A stretch of DNA of 64,000 nt from Luteibacter sp. SG786 (GTDB lineage Bacteria; Pseudomonadota; Gammaproteobacteria; Xanthomonadales; Rhodanobacteraceae): assembly GCF_011759605.1 (NCBI RefSeq), contig NZ_JAAOYX010000001.1, positions 248,001 to 312,000 of the forward strand, in the 5' to 3' direction. Under the pieces are notes generated by a model. That model was not told the origin of the DNA. It worked only from the letters and a program-made list of their open reading frames with translations, and searched no databases. Shown piece after piece: positions 61,851-64,000 of the stretch (the stretch's first letter is position 1; each line of letters begins with the position of its first letter). Position numbers and translations under genes: made by a program.

Positions 61851-63122
61851 TCATGCGGAAACGTCGTCGTCCGGGTCCAGCCCGTACAGACGGCCGGCGG
61901 CGTGGAGGAGGTCGAGATCGCCCGCCATGGCCGCATCGCGCAGGCGCGCGCTGGGCGTGTGCAACAACTTGTTGGTGAGCGTGTTCGCCAGGAAGGCGAG
62001 GGTTTCCTCCGCCGGCCGGCCCTTCGCCAGCATGGCCTGGGCCTTGGCCAGAACCTCGTCGCGCTGTGCCTCGGCGGCCTGCCTGAGGTCGACGGCGGGG
62101 TTGCGCAGGTTGAGGGCGCGGCGCCAGGACATGTACCGCTCGACCTGGAGATCGATGATGGCGTCGGCCTCGCGCGCAGCCAGTTCGCGCGAGCGGCGGT
62201 TTTCGTCGATGACCTGCTTCAGGTCGTCGATGCCATAGAGGTAGACGTCGTCGAGCGCGGCGACCTCGGGCTCGATGTCGCGCGGAACGGCGATGTCCAC
62301 CATGAACATCGGCCGGCGACGGCGCGCGGCGATCGCATCGGCCACCATCGTACGCGTCACCACCGGCTGCCGCGACGCGGTGGAGGTGATGACGATGTCG
62401 GCCTCGGCGAGGTGACGGGGCAGGTCGGCCAGCGAAATGGCATAGCCGGCGTAGCGGCCGGCCAGTTCCTGCGCGTTCTCGAGCGTGCGGTTCGCGACGA
62501 TCAGACGGCGTACGTTCTTGTCGGCGAGGTGGCGGGCAGCGAGTTCGATCGTCTCGCCGGCGCCGATCAGCAGCACGCAGGCCTGACGCAGATCGGTGAA
62601 GACCTGCTCCGCCAGCCGGACCGCCGTGTACGCGACCGAGACGGTATGCGCGCCGATACGGGTGTCCGTGCGTACGCGCTTCGCCACCGCGAAGGTGTGT
62701 TGCAGGAGGCGTTCCATGGGGGCACGCAGGCTCTGCGCCGAGCGGGCCTGCTGATAGGCCTCCTTCACCTGGCCCAGGATCTGCGGTTCGCCCAGCACCA
62801 TGGAATCCAGCCCCGTGGCTACGCGGAACATGTGGCGCACCGCGTCCTGCTCGTCGTGCCGGTACAGGAACTCGTCGAGGCGTTGTGGGGTCAATCGGTG
62901 CTGACGCGTCAGCCACTGTCCCGGCACCGTCTCGAAACCCTCCGCCACGCTGCAGTACAGCTCGGTGCGGTTGCAGGTGGAGAGGATCATGGCTTCCTCG
63001 ACGCCCGGCTGACGGGTGAGGTCGCCCAGCGCCTCGGGTGCCACCGCGGCGTCGAACGCCACCTGCTCGCGCAGGCTGACCGGCGCGGTGAGGTGATTGA
63101 GCCCGAGGGCGATGAGTGGCAT
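61851..63122 (-). CDS. hemA: Glutamyl-tRNA reductase
   Basis: HemA reduces Glu-tRNA to glutamate-1-semialdehyde, the first committed step of haem synthesis. The 423-residue protein has the nucleophile C50 in S-T-C-N-R-T-E, H99-region M-F-R-V-A-T-G-L-D-S-M-V-L-G-E near 95-110, and the NADPH loop I-G-A-G-E-T near residue 190. A C-terminal dimerisation helix bundle follows. It is divergent from the TPR lipoprotein gene, a common arrangement in gammaproteobacteria. Confidence 0.97.
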   Translation of the reverse strand: MPLIALGLNHLTAPVSLREQVAFDAAVAPEALGDLTRQPGVEEAMILSTCNRTELYCSVAEGFETVPGQWLTRQHRLTPQRLDEFLYRHDEQDAVRHMFRVATGLDSMVLGEPQILGQVKEAYQQARSAQSLRAPMERLLQHTFAVAKRVRTDTRIGAHTVSVAYTAVRLAEQVFTDLRQACVLLIGAGETIELAARHLADKNVRRLIVANRTLENAQELAGRYAGYAISLADLPRHLAEADIVITSTASRQPVVTRTMVADAIAARRRRPMFMVDIAVPRDIEPEVAALDDVYLYGIDDLKQVIDENRRSRELAAREADAIIDLQVERYMSWRRALNLRNPAVDLRQAAEAQRDEVLAKAQAMLAKGRPAEETLAFLANTLTNKLLHTPSARLRDAAMAGDLDLLHAAGRLYGLDPDDDVSA

Positions 63123-63223
63123 GACGGGTCGGCTTGGGTGGCGTCGGCTAAGCTAAGGGCGCATTGTGCCCCTACCAAGGCGCCGGCGCTTGCAGGTGCC
63201 TAACGGGAAAGACGGAGAGTAGT

Positions 63224-64000
63224 GTGCTGAGCGGTCGGTTCAAGTTCAAGCAAGTGCGTCAATTTGCGGTGCTGCTGGCGCTGGCGGCACTGGCCGGCTG
63301 CGCCACCACGCGCCCGGCGGAGGCGCCCAAGGCCACGCGCACGGGCGTCCAGCCGCTCGACCGGCTGACCGTAGCGATCGTTCCGCCCGAGCGCGACCTC
63401 GAGGCCCAGCTGATGGCGGGCGACTTCGCCCTGGCCGCCAACGACCTCAAGGCGGCGTCCGAGGCCTATGGCCATGCGGCTGCCATCAGTGACGATCCCA
63501 AGGTGGCCGCCCGCGCCGCGGAACTGGCGCTGGCCGTGCACGACCAGGCGGCCACGGCGAAGGCGGTCGAGCGCTGGGCGGCCCTTGGCGCGAAACCGGC
63601 CGAGCTGGCCTCGGCCCGCGCCCGCATGGCGCTCGACCGCGGCGACACGGCGGAGGCGCAGCGCCAGCTGGACGCCCTGATCGCCACCGGCGATCCCGAC
63701 GCCTGGCGCGAATTCGGCCGCATCCTGGCCAGCGGCCGCGACGCCGCCCAGGCAGGCGTGCTGCTGGAACGGATTGCCACGCCGCAGCGGCTTCCGAACG
63801 ATTCCACGGCGTGGCTTGCCATGAGCGAGCTTGGCGAGAGCCTGGGCCGGCACGATTACGCCACGTCCATCGGCGATGCCGCGCTCGCCCGTTTCCATAA
63901 CGGGACCACCTACGCCTGGGCGGGGCAGCGCGCCTTCCAGGCTGGCGACAAGGCCGGTGCGAAGAAGCTGTTCGCCAAGGCGGTGGAGCGCGACCCGAAG
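63224..64000 (+). CDS. TPR-repeat outer-membrane lipoprotein, N-terminal part
   Basis: The frame opens at GTG 63224 after a GGAGAG site and runs off the right edge (259 codons). A lipoprotein signal ends in L-A-A-L-A-G-C, so acylation at cysteine 25 is expected. Ala-rich helical repeats follow from about residue 65 (for example G-D-F-A-L-A-A-N-D-L-K-A-A-S-E-A-Y and G-D-K-A-G-A-K-K-L-F-A-K-A-V-E-R-D-P), consistent with tetratricopeptide repeats. Such genes often lie between hemA and lolB; lolB would be just outside. Function is likely scaffolding in the envelope, not proven. Confidence 0.85.
   Translation, partial: MLSGRFKFKQVRQFAVLLALAALAGCATTRPAEAPKATRTGVQPLDRLTVAIVPPERDLEAQLMAGDFALAANDLKAASEAYGHAAAISDDPKVAARAAELALAVHDQAATAKAVERWAALGAKPAELASARARMALDRGDTAEAQRQLDALIATGDPDAWREFGRILASGRDAAQAGVLLERIATPQRLPNDSTAWLAMSELGESLGRHDYATSIGDAALARFHNGTTYAWAGQRAFQAGDKAGAKKLFAKAVERDPK

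Noticed and set aside
1-64000. tRNA, rRNA, CRISPR array, prophage or insertion sequence
   Set aside because: No T-loop-like or direct-repeat array pattern, integrase or transposase was seen. The dispersed palindromes are irregularly spaced and not CRISPR-like.

Overview
This window is GC-rich, gene-dense chromosomal DNA of a gammaproteobacterium. The fused aspartokinase/diaminopimelate decarboxylase (lysAC), the murL-murD2 pair that makes the D-glutamate of peptidoglycan, the TonB-receptor plus mannosidase locus and the overall gene style point to the order Xanthomonadales, most likely Rhodanobacteraceae (Luteibacter/Dyella-like). The family placement is inference. No tRNA, rRNA, CRISPR array, transposase or phage gene was seen.

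Region 1 (1-16.4 kb) is housekeeping. The tight cluster glyA-nrdR-ribD-oxidoreductase is followed by an FMN riboswitch with its expression platform. The riboswitch governs ribE-ribBA-ldcA-ribH-nusB-thiL-pgpA. Next come rsmE and bioA on the minus strand around a glutathione-S-transferase-kappa-like isomerase. An overlapping run gspN-phosphatase-nudE-cysQ-mazG closes the region.

Region 2 (16.6-27.1 kb) is more accessory. It holds a small periplasmic protein, a GSGD-repeat secreted protein, an anion permease, an intracellular PHA depolymerase, a methyltransferase, a two-subunit molybdenum hydroxylase with a Tat signal, and an APC-type amino-acid permease. It ends in a lower-GC two-gene cassette: a DUF2778/Tlde1-type peptidoglycan enzyme overlapping a four-helix membrane protein, a likely toxin/immunity pair.

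Region 3 (27.6-32.9 kb) is lysAC-murL-murD2, joining synthesis of meso-diaminopimelate and D-glutamate for the cell wall. Region 4 (32.9-43.8 kb) begins with a 1.1-kb inverted-repeat complex. It continues with a promoter overlapped by a perfect 14-bp LacI-type operator, then a TonB-dependent receptor and three exported mannosidases (GH2, GH125, GH92): a mannoside or N-glycan scavenging locus.

Region 5 (43.8-64 kb) has cfa, crcB, an MFS exporter, a GNAT-minC-minD-minE operon, a DesK/NarL-type two-component system and a membrane-anchored SRPBCC protein. A second copy of the repeat complex follows, then a Gld-like ABC exporter operon ending in a CtaG-like protein, and finally ppk2, prfA, hemA and a divergent TPR lipoprotein cut by the window end.

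Intergenic DNA carries two dispersed repeat families: an ~83-bp REP-like palindrome (five good copies and one diverged) and a ~320-bp module that occurs as inverted pairs around a REP. These repeats create many spurious ORFs and are the least explained structure here.
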